Shown one piece after another: positions 36,502 to 45,792 of a stretch of DNA of 64,000 nt. Every line of letters starts with the position of its first letter. Position 1 is the stretch's first letter. The position numbers were made by a program, and so were the translations under genes. The stretch comes from an uncultured Planktomarina sp. (GTDB lineage Bacteria > Pseudomonadota > Alphaproteobacteria > Rhodobacterales > Rhodobacteraceae): assembly GCA_943788425.1 (NCBI GenBank), contig CALSQF010000003.1:55927-119926 (forward strand), in the 5' to 3' direction. Below the pieces are notes generated by a model, which worked only from the letters and a program-made list of their open reading frames with translations, made no database searches and was not told where the DNA came from.

Positions 36502-37638
36502 ATGAGCAATCTGTTACCATTCGAAACGCCGGGCGCCGTAGAGCGCGATTTGGCTGACGTGATCTCGCCTATCGAGCAGATCATTGACGACGCGCGCAAC
36601 GGACGGATGTTTGTTCTGGTTGATCATGAAGATCGTGAAAACGAAGGTGATTTGGTCATTCCTGCGCAGATGGCGACGCCAGAGGCGATTAATTTCATGG
36701 CCCGCTATGGGCGCGGTTTGATTTGCTTGGCCATGACCAGCGAACGGACTGATGCTTTGGGTCTGCAATTAATGTCGAGTTATAACTCCTCGCGCCATGA
36801 AACCGCTTTTACGATCTCAATCGAAGCGCGCGAAGGTGTGACGACCGGTATTTCCGCCCATGATCGCGCCCATACGGTTGCGATTGCGATTGATGCCGGC
36901 AAAACTGCTGCTGATATCGCAACGCCTGGTCACGTCTTCCCTCTGCGGGCCCGCGATGGCGGCGTATTGGTCCGGGCTGGCCATACGGAGGCTGCTGTCG
37001 ATATCTCACGTTTGGCTGGATTGAACCCGTCCGGGGTGATTTGCGAGATCATGAATGAAGATGGCAGCATGGCGCGTTTGCCTGATCTCATTGGCTTTGC
37101 GCAGCTGCACGGTCTTAAAATTGGCACCATCTCCGACTTGATATCCTATCGGCGCCGGCATGATAACCTTGTGCGGGTGAAAGGCGAGGAGCTTATCCAA
37201 TCCGAGTTCGGTGGTGAGTGGCAGATGCGGATTTTCAACGATGAAACCCAAGGGGCTGAGCATATTGCACTGATTAAAGGGGATATCAGCGCAGAGACCC
37301 CGGTTTTGGTGCGGATGCACTCTTTGGATCCGATGTTGGATATGATTGGAACCGGTCCCGAGGGGCGGGCCTTTGAATTTTCGCAGTCAATGAAAATTAT
37401 CGCCGAGGAGGGACGCGGGGTCTTGGTCTTATTGCGCGATCTGCACATGAAAATTAGCGCGTCGGATGATGGCAGCCCGCAAACTCTGCGCCAATATGGG
37501 GTCGGGGCACAAATTCTGTCGTCACTGGGCCTGTCACAGCTTATCTTGTTGACCAACTCACCGGAGCCCAAGATTGTTGGACTTGAGGCTTACGGGTTGG
37601 AAATTCTTGGCACACAAAAAATTTCGGGATCGAACTAA
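36502..37638 (+). CDS. ribBX: 3,4-dihydroxy-2-butanone-4-phosphate synthase fused to a degenerate GTP cyclohydrolase II domain (RibBX)
   Basis: The N-terminal half (to about residue 215) is an intact RibB: the [20 protein letters not shown] metal/substrate motif and [20 protein letters not shown] are present. The C-terminal half is RibA-like in fold ([40 protein letters not shown]) but lacks the zinc cysteines of the SECLTGD...RCDCG motif and the EGRGIGL loop. It can therefore make the four-carbon precursor but very probably not open GTP. This matches the RibBX type described in some proteobacteria. A separate RibA must exist elsewhere. Operon member between ribE and ribH. Confidence 0.9.
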   Translation: MSNLLPFETPGAVERDLADVISPIEQIIDDARNGRMFVLVDHEDRENEGDLVIPAQMATPEAINFMARYGRGLICLAMTSERTDALGLQLMSSYNSSRHETAFTISIEAREGVTTGISAHDRAHTVAIAIDAGKTAADIATPGHVFPLRARDGGVLVRAGHTEAAVDISRLAGLNPSGVICEIMNEDGSMARLPDLIGFAQLHGLKIGTISDLISYRRRHDNLVRVKGEELIQSEFGGEWQMRIFNDETQGAEHIALIKGDISAETPVLVRMHSLDPMLDMIGTGPEGRAFEFSQSMKIIAEEGRGVLVLLRDLHMKISASDDGSPQTLRQYGVGAQILSSLGLSQLILLTNSPEPKIVGLEAYGLEILGTQKISGSN

Positions 37639-38159
37639 TGGCCGCAGCAGAGCAACATCACACGCTTGTTCGCCCATCTTTTGACGCACCAGTCAAAATG
37701 CTCATTGTGGTGGCACCCTATTACAAAGACATCGCCGATCAACTGGTCGCCGGTGCTCAGGCAGAGATTGAGGCTGCAGATGGCCAGTGGGAGCTGGTGG
37801 AAGTGCCGGGCGCGCTTGAGGTGCCTACCGCCATTGCTATTGCGCATCGGCGGGCCGAGTTTGACGGCTATGTAGCCCTGGGCTGCGTCATCCGAGGTGA
37901 GACAACCCACTACGAGACAGTGTGCAACGACAGCAGCCGCGCGCTGCAGCTTTTGGGCCTGCAGGGCGCCTGTATCGGCAATGGAATTTTAACTGTTGAA
38001 AACCGCAAACAAGCCGAAATGCGCGCAGAGACCGCCGGTCAAAACAAAGGGGGCGGGGCTGCCGCAGCGGCCCTTCATTTGATTGCGTTGACACGCAAAT
38101 GGGAGCAGCCCCAAGGAAAAATTGGATTTTTATCCACTGAGGAGACGGCAAAAGCATGA
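37638..38159 (+). CDS. ribH: 6,7-dimethyl-8-ribityllumazine synthase
   Basis: Condenses the RibB product with the pyrimidine from RibD; 173 residues, capsid-forming family. Motifs: VVEVPGALEVPTAIAIAHRR-like segment (as LVEVPGALEVPTAIAIAHR), GYVALGCVIRGETTHYETV and GNGILTVENRKQAEMRA. The ATG overlaps the ribBX stop by one base. It ends inside the nusB start (ATGA overlap). Confidence 0.95.
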   Translation: MAAAEQHHTLVRPSFDAPVKMLIVVAPYYKDIADQLVAGAQAEIEAADGQWELVEVPGALEVPTAIAIAHRRAEFDGYVALGCVIRGETTHYETVCNDSSRALQLLGLQGACIGNGILTVENRKQAEMRAETAGQNKGGGAAAAALHLIALTRKWEQPQGKIGFLSTEETAKA

Positions 38160-38635
38160 GCGGTTCTAATTTATCAGGCAATCAAAAGCGCCGCATGAAA
38201 TCTGCCAGTCGCCTGTACGCCGTGCAGGCCTTGTTCCAGATGGAAGCCTCGCAATTGTCGATTGACGTGGTGTCACAAGAGTTTGAAGAGCACCGGATGG
38301 GTGTGGAGCTCGATGGGGTACAGCTCGCCGATGGGGATATCGCGCATTTCAATCGGGTGATTGCTGGAGCTGTCAACAATCAGGCGCGGATCGATCAGAT
38401 GACAGATCGGGCCTTGGTTGCTAAATGGCCCATTGCCCGCATAGACCCAACGTTACGGGCCTTATTCCGCGCGGCGGGTGCGGAGTTTGTCGAAGGCGAC
38501 ACGCCGCCAAAAGTGGCGATTGTGGAATATGTTGACGTGGCCTTGGCATTTTTTCCCGATGGCAAGGAACGCGGTTTTGTCAACGCGGTTCTTGACCATA
38601 TGGCCCACGAGGCACGGCCGGAGGATTTTGCATGA
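38156..38635 (+). CDS. nusB: Transcription antitermination protein NusB
   Basis: RNA-binding protein that with NusE/S10 prevents premature termination of rRNA operons; 159 residues. Typical helices are seen: SASRLYAVQALFQMEAS at the N-terminus and ALFRAAGAEF, then PPKVAIVEYVDVALAFF, then ERGFVNAVLDHMA at the C-terminus. Coupling of nusB to ribH is widespread in proteobacteria. It overlaps both neighbours by four bases. Confidence 0.94.
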   Translation: MSGSNLSGNQKRRMKSASRLYAVQALFQMEASQLSIDVVSQEFEEHRMGVELDGVQLADGDIAHFNRVIAGAVNNQARIDQMTDRALVAKWPIARIDPTLRALFRAAGAEFVEGDTPPKVAIVEYVDVALAFFPDGKERGFVNAVLDHMAHEARPEDFA

Positions 38636-39459
38636 GCGCAATGCCAACCCTCGATTGGGTGACCGATCCTGTGCCTAAGCTGCGCGCGGGTTACGCCGCA
38701 CAGCGGGCCAGCATTTCGCATTTCTCCGCCCAGACAGTCGACATTGCTGAAGTCTCATTTGCCAGTGGCACGGGGCTTTGTTTCACACCGCAAGAGCAGC
38801 ATGAAGGCGCTGATATCCTCTATTTTCACGGGGGTGGCTGGATCGTTGGCAGCCCTTGGACGCATCAAACCCTGTGTTCGTGGATGGCAAAGCTGACTGG
38901 CCGGCGGGTCTTCGCGGCCCCCTATGGCTTAGCACCCGAACATAAGTTTCCCGCGCAAGCAGATCAAGCCGCCGAGATCGCCGAGCACTTCGCGGCCGAG
39001 CGCGATGAGATCGTTTTGGCCGGTGATAGCGCTGGCGGAGCTATGGTGCTTTGGGCCGCGGGCGGCATGGCGTCGCGGGCAAAAATACAGGGGATGGTCA
39101 GCCTTTACGGGGCATTTGGCGGGCTTGAAGGACCGTCCCATGACGCCTTTGGCGCCAATTCCGAAGGCCTGAATGATACAGCGCTCAGGGTGATGTATGG
39201 GCATTTGGGTTGTGAAGATGTGTCAGACTTTCGGGCTCGCCTATCAAAAGCCGGCGCTCCCTTGCTCTTGGTGAAAGCTGGATGCGATCCGATTGCCGAT
39301 GACAACGATTGGTTGGCCGATCATACCGATCACCCGATCACGCATTTATTGGCCAAAGATCAACCACACGCCTTTTTGCAAGCCTGCGGTACAGACAGGT
39401 CTGCGGAGGCCGTTATGGGGCAAATCGCAGTTTGGATCCGAGGTTTGGCGAAGGCCTAA
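38632..39459 (+). CDS. Alpha/beta hydrolase of the hormone-sensitive lipase-like family
   Basis: Esterase-like protein of 275 residues. The oxyanion-hole motif is YFHGGGWIVGSP, the nucleophile is in LAGDSAGGAM, and the acid and base can be placed in KAGCDPIADDN and KDQPHAFLQ. Overlaps nusB by ATGA, so it is the last gene of the operon by position though unrelated in function. Physiological substrate unknown. Its end faces gshB, convergent, 18 bases away. Confidence 0.9.
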   Translation: MSAMPTLDWVTDPVPKLRAGYAAQRASISHFSAQTVDIAEVSFASGTGLCFTPQEQHEGADILYFHGGGWIVGSPWTHQTLCSWMAKLTGRRVFAAPYGLAPEHKFPAQADQAAEIAEHFAAERDEIVLAGDSAGGAMVLWAAGGMASRAKIQGMVSLYGAFGGLEGPSHDAFGANSEGLNDTALRVMYGHLGCEDVSDFRARLSKAGAPLLLVKAGCDPIADDNDWLADHTDHPITHLLAKDQPHAFLQACGTDRSAEAVMGQIAVWIRGLAKA

Positions 39460-39477
39460 GCGTTTTAAGAGCGGAGA

Positions 39478-40416
39478 TTAGAGACGCGCTTCAATCGCGT
39501 CCCAAATCAGCCCGGCCACATTGGTTCCATCGAAGCGTTGCAATTCTTGCAGGCCCGTGGGGGAAGTGACGTTGATTTCGGTGAGATAATCCCCAATCAC
39601 GTCAATACCGACGAAAATTTGGCCCTTCTCGCGCAGTAAGGGCCCAATAGCGGTACAAATTTCTTTGTCCCGCGCGGTTAGACCGATTTTTTCGGGCCGA
39701 CCGCCAACATGCATGTTGGAGCGAGTCTCGCCTGCCGCAGGCACGCGGTTGATCGCACCCACCGCCTCACCATCCACTAAAATGACTCTCTTGTCGCCTT
39801 GACTGACGGCCGGTAGAAACTTTTGGATGATCAGCGGTTCAGAGTTTATTCCCGTAAAAAGCTCATGCAATGAGGCGATGTTGCGATCTTCTGGGGTGAG
39901 ACGAAACACGCCCGCGCCGCCGTTGCCATAGAGCGGTTTGACAATCACATCACCATGTTGCGCGCGGAATGCTTTGAGCGTGTCCAAGTCGCGCGCAATT
40001 GTGGTCGGAGGGATCAGGTCCGGAAATTGTAACATTAACAGCTTTTCAGGGTAATTGCGCACCCAAAACGGATCATTGACGACCAAAGTATCTGGTTTCA
40101 AAAGGTCCAGCAAATGCGTGGTTGTGATGTAACCCATGTCAAATGGCGGGTCTTGGCGCAACCAAACCACGTCAAACTGGTGCAAATCCAAATCCTCCAG
40201 CGGGACAAGATCCACATGATTGCCGCGCTCGCGCCGCAGCAGCATTTTTTGTCCCTTGGCCGTGACTTTGCCATTTTCAAAGGCCAGCCTGCCGGGTGTG
40301 TGATAATAGATTTCGTGGCCACGCGCCTGGGCTTCCATCGCTAAATGAAAACTGCTGTCTGCGTCAATATTGACCGATTCCATTGGGTCCATTTGAAAGG
40401 CAATTTTTTTTGACAT
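39478..40416 (-). CDS. gshB: Glutathione synthetase
   Basis: ATP-grasp ligase adding glycine to gamma-glutamylcysteine; 312 residues from the ATG at 40416 (CGAGGT upstream). The start MSKKIAFQMDPMESVNID is characteristic, followed by VVNDPFWVRNYPEKLLML, the phosphate-binding loop KPLYGNGGAGVFRL, and the C-terminal metal site GIDVIGDYLTEINVTSPTGL. The longer frame from 40497 has no support. It is the third gene of rsmI-yraN-gshB. Confidence 0.95.
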   Translation of the reverse strand: MSKKIAFQMDPMESVNIDADSSFHLAMEAQARGHEIYYHTPGRLAFENGKVTAKGQKMLLRRERGNHVDLVPLEDLDLHQFDVVWLRQDPPFDMGYITTTHLLDLLKPDTLVVNDPFWVRNYPEKLLMLQFPDLIPPTTIARDLDTLKAFRAQHGDVIVKPLYGNGGAGVFRLTPEDRNIASLHELFTGINSEPLIIQKFLPAVSQGDKRVILVDGEAVGAINRVPAAGETRSNMHVGGRPEKIGLTARDKEICTAIGPLLREKGQIFVGIDVIGDYLTEINVTSPTGLQELQRFDGTNVAGLIWDAIEARL

Positions 40417-40493
40417 GCGCGTACCTCGGACAAATTTCCAAAACGGGTTAGGACTCATTAAGGGCCCACTGGTGTTTTGGCAATTTGTTTCTG

Positions 40494-40882
40494 TCACGGC
40501 CCTTGGGCAACGCCCGATTGCATCATGGCATTTTCCATCACTTGAATGTGGCCCTGCCCATCAACCAAGGCCAGATCAAAGTGCATATCTGTTGCCAAAG
40601 AGCGACCGGAATCTGCGAGATATTCTGCGGCGGCATGGCAAACGCGGTTTTGCTGCCTGTGGCTTAGGTTGCGCCGCGCCGCATCATGGCTGCGGCTCTT
40701 TTTCACTTCTGTGAAGATCAACCCATCTCCATCGGCAAAAATCAGATCAATTTCGCTCGGTGCACCGCGCCACCGATGGGCCAGCATGTGGTGCGCCCGG
40801 CCTGCATATTTGGCGATCACTGAATGTTCAGCGGCCAGTCCAGCCAGATGATTGCTTGTACCTCGTGCAGTTTTATAAACAT
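40494..40882 (-). CDS. YraN/UPF0102 family endonuclease-like protein with an apparent N-terminal frameshift
   Basis: Restriction-endonuclease-fold protein of unknown role: RWRGAPSEIDLIFADGDGLI and FTEVKKSRSHD give the E-x(n)-D and E-x-K residues. The main frame can start only at GTG 40820 (108 residues), yet family-like residues (NHLAGLAAEHS) continue upstream in the same frame with no start codon before a stop. The natural ATG is at 40882, 4 bases after the rsmI stop, but one base out of frame; a lost base in the AAAA run just after it would explain this. Translation from 40820 may still give protein. Sequencing error, decay or a non-standard start are all possible. Confidence 0.7.
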
Positions 40883-40886
40883 TACA

Positions 40887-41741
40887 TTACTTTTTGGTTT
40901 GCGCAGCCTGTAATTTGAGGGCCAATTGATAAATATCGCGCCGCGGCAGGACGTAAGCGCCAGCGACAGCGTCTGCTGCATCTTTCACGCGTAGACTTAA
41001 CATTGCATGAACAAGTGCCGCCTCAAGATCATCTTTATCGATTTTGGCCTCTTCTCCGGCGCCAATCAGCACCACAATTTCGCCGCGGGCGGGTGTCTTG
41101 GCGTAAAATGCGCGGAGGCTCTCAACTGGCCCGCTTTGGACGTCTTCAAACTTCTTGGTTAATTCGCGGCAGACCGCAACAGTACGTGCTGGGCCGCCCG
41201 TCGTTTCGATATCGCTCAGAAGCGCGTTCAAGCGTTTGGGGGATTCATATAGAACAACTGTTGCGCGCAGGGCCATAAGCTCTGCCAGCTGTTTTTGGCG
41301 GGCCACTTTGTGAGGTGCTAAGAAGCCGGCGAAATGAAATTGATCTGTCGGCAGACCGGCCACAGTCAGAGCGGCGACACAGGCCGCAGGTCCCGGCGCG
41401 GACCATACCGATAACCCGTCACGCCGGGCATCGGCCACCAGCTGATAGCCGGGATCTGCGATCAATGGCGTGCCTGCTTCTGACACATAGGCGACGGATC
41501 GACCCTCCGCGATATGATAGAGCAATTTTTGGCGGTCCTTGGCATAGCTGTGATCGTGGTAGGCAATGATTCGCCGCCCAGCCAAGGGTACGCCATGTAT
41601 GCCCAACAATTTGCGTGCAGTGCGAGTATCTTCGGCGGCCAACACATCCGCGGAGGCCAAAATATCAAGCGCGCGCAGGGTAATATCGCGCGCGGAGCCT
41701 AAAGGTGTTGCCACAAGGTATAAGGCGGGCTCCAACTTCAT
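40887..41741 (-). CDS. rsmI: 16S rRNA (cytidine-1402-2'-O)-methyltransferase
   Basis: Methylates C1402 in the ribosomal P site. 284 residues from ATG 41741; the frame is open up to 41798 but the added residues are not family-like. The tetrapyrrole-methylase fold shows as LYLVATPLGSARDITLRALD, then AEDTRTARKLL, then VAYVSEAGTPLIADPGYQLV and LPTDQFHFAGFLAPHK. It heads the minus-strand group rsmI-yraN-gshB and is divergent from the LpoA-like gene. Confidence 0.94.
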   Translation of the reverse strand: MKLEPALYLVATPLGSARDITLRALDILASADVLAAEDTRTARKLLGIHGVPLAGRRIIAYHDHSYAKDRQKLLYHIAEGRSVAYVSEAGTPLIADPGYQLVADARRDGLSVWSAPGPAACVAALTVAGLPTDQFHFAGFLAPHKVARQKQLAELMALRATVVLYESPKRLNALLSDIETTGGPARTVAVCRELTKKFEDVQSGPVESLRAFYAKTPARGEIVVLIGAGEEAKIDKDDLEAALVHAMLSLRVKDAADAVAGAYVLPRRDIYQLALKLQAAQTKK

Positions 41742-41830
41742 CAAATTATGATTCACCTCTGGACCCCTTTGCGGATTGCAATAAACTGTACTTAACACAG
41801 GTCTATCAATCTCTGAAGGGCGCTTTGACT

Positions 41831-43021
41831 ATGAATTTTCTAGTTTCATCAATGTTGCAGCTGCGCGGCGCGCCGGTCTTGGCGCTTTGTGCTTTGGTTC
41901 TGCTGTCGGCTTGTGTTACGCCTTCTGGCGGGTCAATTGCAGGCGGTGGCCTCCGGCTTGATGGCAGCAAAACAGTGCAGGTGGCGGTGCTCTTGCCACT
42001 CACAGCTGTAGATGAACGGGTGCAGGAATTGGCGCTTTCCGCAGAGCAAGCGGCGCGTATGGCGATGGCTGATCTAAAAGGCCGGGTCGAGATGCAGATG
42101 CAAATCTACGACACGGCCGGGCTTGAGACCCAGGCGGCTGAAATGGCTCGGCTTGCTGTCCAAGATGGTGCACAAGTGATTGTTGGTCCGCTTTATGCCG
42201 GCGCGGCCAATGCGGTGGGTCTGGCGGTGGTCGGCAGCGGTGTGAGCGTTTTGTCGCTGTCGAATAATGTCGAGATTGCTGGGGGCAATGTCTATGTCTT
42301 GGGCCATACGTTTCAGAACACAGCCGAACATTTGGTGGCTTATGGATGGGAGCAGGGAAAATCGCGCGCGCTATTGGTGCATGCCAACACGGTGCCCGGG
42401 CAGGCTGGACGAGATGCCCTCGAGCGGGCCTTGGAAGCGCAGGGCAGTTTTTTGGCCGGTGTGGAGGGATATGAATTCACTCAGCAGAATTTGGTCGAGG
42501 CGATGAGCCGTATTGCTGAACGCAATGAGGTCGTTGACGCTGACATCGTGTTTCTGACCGCTGATTACGACGGCGGGTTGCCCTTGATCGCGCAATTGCT
42601 ACCCGAGGCGGGGTTGGATCCGCAGCTGGTGCAATATGCAGGTTTGGCACAGTGGGACGCTTTGCCCTCCGCCTTTCATTTGCCTGCGATTCAAGGTGGG
42701 TGGTTCGCCATGCCAAGCCCGCTGCGCAGCGAACAATTCAGCGCACGCTTTCAAACCGTCTATGGCCGCGCGCCTCACCCATTGGCGGCCATCGCTTATG
42801 ATGGCGTGGCGGCGGTCGGCGCGTCAGTGGCTACGGGCAGTCGAGATGCGGTGAACCGCCGGGGTTTGACACAGAGCAGTGGCTTTCAGGGCGCGGCTGG
42901 TATTTTCCGCTTGCGCGATGATGGCACTGTTGAACGCGGTTTGGCAGTTGCCACCATTGAAGGCAATAAAGTCGTGGTGCTGTCGCCCGCTCCGCGTAGC
43001 TTTTCCAATATCGGATTTTAG
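41831..43021 (+). CDS. Penicillin-binding protein activator-like lipoprotein (LpoA C-domain family)
   Basis: A 396-residue lipoprotein with signal peptide and lipobox (LVLLSACVTPSGG) from the ATG at 41831. The body is a periplasmic-binding-protein type I fold (VAVLLPLTAVDERVQELALS, then GAQVIVGPLYAGAANAVGLA and PLAAIAYDGVAAVGASVA), as in LpoA, which activates penicillin-binding protein 1A. In alphaproteobacteria this gene regularly faces rsmI. It is followed, after two bases, by glnD. Confidence 0.85.
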   Translation: MNFLVSSMLQLRGAPVLALCALVLLSACVTPSGGSIAGGGLRLDGSKTVQVAVLLPLTAVDERVQELALSAEQAARMAMADLKGRVEMQMQIYDTAGLETQAAEMARLAVQDGAQVIVGPLYAGAANAVGLAVVGSGVSVLSLSNNVEIAGGNVYVLGHTFQNTAEHLVAYGWEQGKSRALLVHANTVPGQAGRDALERALEAQGSFLAGVEGYEFTQQNLVEAMSRIAERNEVVDADIVFLTADYDGGLPLIAQLLPEAGLDPQLVQYAGLAQWDALPSAFHLPAIQGGWFAMPSPLRSEQFSARFQTVYGRAPHPLAAIAYDGVAAVGASVATGSRDAVNRRGLTQSSGFQGAAGIFRLRDDGTVERGLAVATIEGNKVVVLSPAPRSFSNIGF

Positions 43022-43023
43022 GC

Positions 43024-45792
43024 TTGGAACTGTCCAAACTTCGCGCGCCCTCGGATCTCATTCTGGAGGCGAATGACATTTTTGATCGTGAGGATGTTGC
43101 GGCACAGATTGACCGCGCGGTGGCTGATCTTAGCGATGCGTCGGCCATTCGTGGCGCTGTCGTGGGTATCCTGCGCCAGAGCCGCGCGGCGGGGCTGGAG
43201 CGGATTTCAATCGCCTTCAAAGCGTCTCCTTTCGCATCGGAGGCCGCGACGATTAGCTATTGCTATCTGACCGATTGTGCCGTTGCGGCAGCCTATGATG
43301 CTGCGCTGCGTTATATTCATCCCCGGCAAGTTACGACCACCTCGGGGCAATTGGCGATTGTGGCTGTGGGGGGGTATGGTCGCGGCGGCATGGCGCCATT
43401 CTCAGATGCCGATTTGCTCTTTGTTGTTCCCTATAAGATGACCGCTTGGGCCGAAAGCGTGATTGAAACCTTGCTTTATGTGCTGTGGGACCTCCGTCTC
43501 AAAGTGGGCCATGCCAGCCGCTCGATCCGTGATTGTCTGCGCCTTGCGCGAGAAGATTATACCATTTGCACATCTTTGGTTGAGATGCGGTCCTTGCTTG
43601 GCGATCAAGAGGTGTTTCAGCAGCTTCAAACCCAGCTCCGCGAAAAGCTATTTAAAGATACCGCAGGCGAATTTACCGAAGCCAAGCTTGCGGAACGTGA
43701 CGCGCGCCACCTCAAGCAGGGCGGCCAGCGCTACATGGTGGAGCCAAATGTCAAAGAAGGCAAAGGTGGGCTGCGCGATCTGCAATCACTGTATTGGATT
43801 GAGAAATATATCAACGGCGTATTTCATGCCGAGCAATTGGTTGACGCAGGTGTGTTCAGCGCCGAGGAATTCGCAACTTTTGAGGCCGCGCAGAATTTTC
43901 TCTGGGCGGTGCGCTGTCATCTCCATTTGATTGCCAATCGCGCAATGGACCAGTTGACTTTTGAATTGCAGGTCGAGGTCGCCTTGGCCATGGGGTATCG
44001 AGACCGCGGTGGACGGCGGGCGGTGGAGCATTTCATGCAGGCCTATTTTCGTCATGCGACAAAAGTTGGGGAATTGACCCGAATCTTCTTGACGGCTCTG
44101 GAGGCTGCGCAGGTTAAGAAAGAGCCTGTTTTGCTGCGTGTTTTACGCCGAAAGCCGAAGCTGAAGCCTGGCTTTTGTGTACTGCAAAATCGGTTGGCAA
44201 TTGCCGATCCAGAGGCTTTTTTGAAAGATAAAATGAACTTGCTCCGCGTTTTCGAGGAAGCCATGCGCACGGGCCTGTTGATCCATCCGGATGCCATGCG
44301 TCTTTTGTCGGCAAACCTGCATTTGATTGATGGGGCAATGCGTAAGTCGGATGAGGCCATTCGTATCTTTAACGATATTCTGCTGAAACACGGCAATCCG
44401 GAGCGGGGATTGCGGCGGATGAATGAGCTGGGCGTTTTGGCGGCATTTATTCCTGAATTTGAACCGATTGTCGCCATGATGCAGTTCAATATGTATCACT
44501 CCTATACGGTTGATGAGCACACCATTCAAACGATTAGCCACCTCGCCGCGATTGAGCGCGGTGAATTGATAGAAGAGCTTCCAGTTGCCAGCGGAATATT
44601 GGCGGAGGGGCTGAACCGAAAAGTGCTGTATATTGCGCTGCTTTTGCATGATATTGGCAAGGGTCGGCCTGAAGACCATTCGGTGCTCGGTGCGAAAATC
44701 GCCCGTGAAGTTGCGCCGCGTTTGGGGCTCAAGGCTCGCGAGGTGGAGACGGTCGAGTGGCTCGTCCGGCACCATCTCTTGATGTCGGATATGGCGCAAA
44801 AACGTGATATTGCAGATCCGCGTACCGTGCGTGATTTCGCCAAAGCTGTGCAATCGGTCAAGCGGCTGGATCTCTTAACGGTGTTAACTGTCTGTGATAT
44901 TTCAGGCGTGGGCCCAGGGGTATGGAACAATTGGAAAGCAGTGCTGATTCGCGCGTTGTACCGGCAAACGAAAAAGGCGCTGGAGACCGGGCTGGAAGAT
45001 CTCAATCGGGAGAACCGCGGCACGGAAGCCAAGAAAAACCTGCGCAAGGCTCTGCCCAATTGGCCGAAAGCGGCGCTGCGCCATGAAACGAACCGACATT
45101 ACCCGCCTTATTGGCAAGGTCTGCATGTAACCGCCCATCAGATTTTCGCCCGGCTGCTTTTGGATATTCCAGAAGATCAGATCCGCATGGATTTGCAGCC
45201 TGATGGAGATCGCGACGCAACGCGGATTTGCTTTGCGATGGCGGATCATCCGGGGGTGTTCAGCCGGATTTGTGGCGCTTTGGCCTTGAGCGGGGCGAAT
45301 GTGGTCGATGCGCGCACTTTTACCAGTAAAGATGGCTACGTCACGGCGGTCTTTTGGGTGCAGGATGCGGAAGGTCACCCTTTCCAGGACCTGCGACTTG
45401 GGCGTTTGGAAAAGATGATCACTGAGACTTTGCAAGGCACGCTTGTGGCCCGTGAGGCCATCCAATCACGCGATAAAATCAAAAAACGTGAGCGGGCGTT
45501 CCAGGTGCCCACCTCGATCAGTTTCGACAATGAAGGTTCTGAAATATATACAATTATTGAGGTTGATACACGCGACCGTCTCGGGCTGCTTTATGATCTG
45601 GCCCGCACGCTGGCTGCGGCCAATGTGAATATTTCCAGCGCAGTGATTGCCACCTATGGAGAACAGGTGGTCGATACATTCTACGTCAAAGACATGTTTG
45701 GGCTGAAGCTGCATTCCAAGGCCAAGCGGGACAGTTTGGAGCAGAAACTGCGGGAGGCTTTGCAGCAAGGTGCGACGAGGGCGCTATCATGA
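43024..45792 (+). CDS. glnD: PII uridylyltransferase/uridylyl-removing enzyme
   Basis: Sensor of glutamine that uridylylates and de-uridylylates the PII protein; 922 residues. The nucleotidyltransferase motif GGYGRGGMAPFSDADLLFVV lies near residue 114, the HD hydrolase motif is ALLLHDIGKGRPEDHSVLG, and two C-terminal ACT domains start near ICFAMADHPGVFSRICGALA and YTIIEVDTRDRLGLLYDLAR. A TTG start at 43024 follows the LpoA-like stop by two bases; no strong ribosome site is seen, so translation is probably coupled. Confidence 0.95.
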   Translation: MELSKLRAPSDLILEANDIFDREDVAAQIDRAVADLSDASAIRGAVVGILRQSRAAGLERISIAFKASPFASEAATISYCYLTDCAVAAAYDAALRYIHPRQVTTTSGQLAIVAVGGYGRGGMAPFSDADLLFVVPYKMTAWAESVIETLLYVLWDLRLKVGHASRSIRDCLRLAREDYTICTSLVEMRSLLGDQEVFQQLQTQLREKLFKDTAGEFTEAKLAERDARHLKQGGQRYMVEPNVKEGKGGLRDLQSLYWIEKYINGVFHAEQLVDAGVFSAEEFATFEAAQNFLWAVRCHLHLIANRAMDQLTFELQVEVALAMGYRDRGGRRAVEHFMQAYFRHATKVGELTRIFLTALEAAQVKKEPVLLRVLRRKPKLKPGFCVLQNRLAIADPEAFLKDKMNLLRVFEEAMRTGLLIHPDAMRLLSANLHLIDGAMRKSDEAIRIFNDILLKHGNPERGLRRMNELGVLAAFIPEFEPIVAMMQFNMYHSYTVDEHTIQTISHLAAIERGELIEELPVASGILAEGLNRKVLYIALLLHDIGKGRPEDHSVLGAKIAREVAPRLGLKAREVETVEWLVRHHLLMSDMAQKRDIADPRTVRDFAKAVQSVKRLDLLTVLTVCDISGVGPGVWNNWKAVLIRALYRQTKKALETGLEDLNRENRGTEAKKNLRKALPNWPKAALRHETNRHYPPYWQGLHVTAHQIFARLLLDIPEDQIRMDLQPDGDRDATRICFAMADHPGVFSRICGALALSGANVVDARTFTSKDGYVTAVFWVQDAEGHPFQDLRLGRLEKMITETLQGTLVAREAIQSRDKIKKRERAFQVPTSISFDNEGSEIYTIIEVDTRDRLGLLYDLARTLAAANVNISSAVIATYGEQVVDTFYVKDMFGLKLHSKAKRDSLEQKLREALQQGATRALS

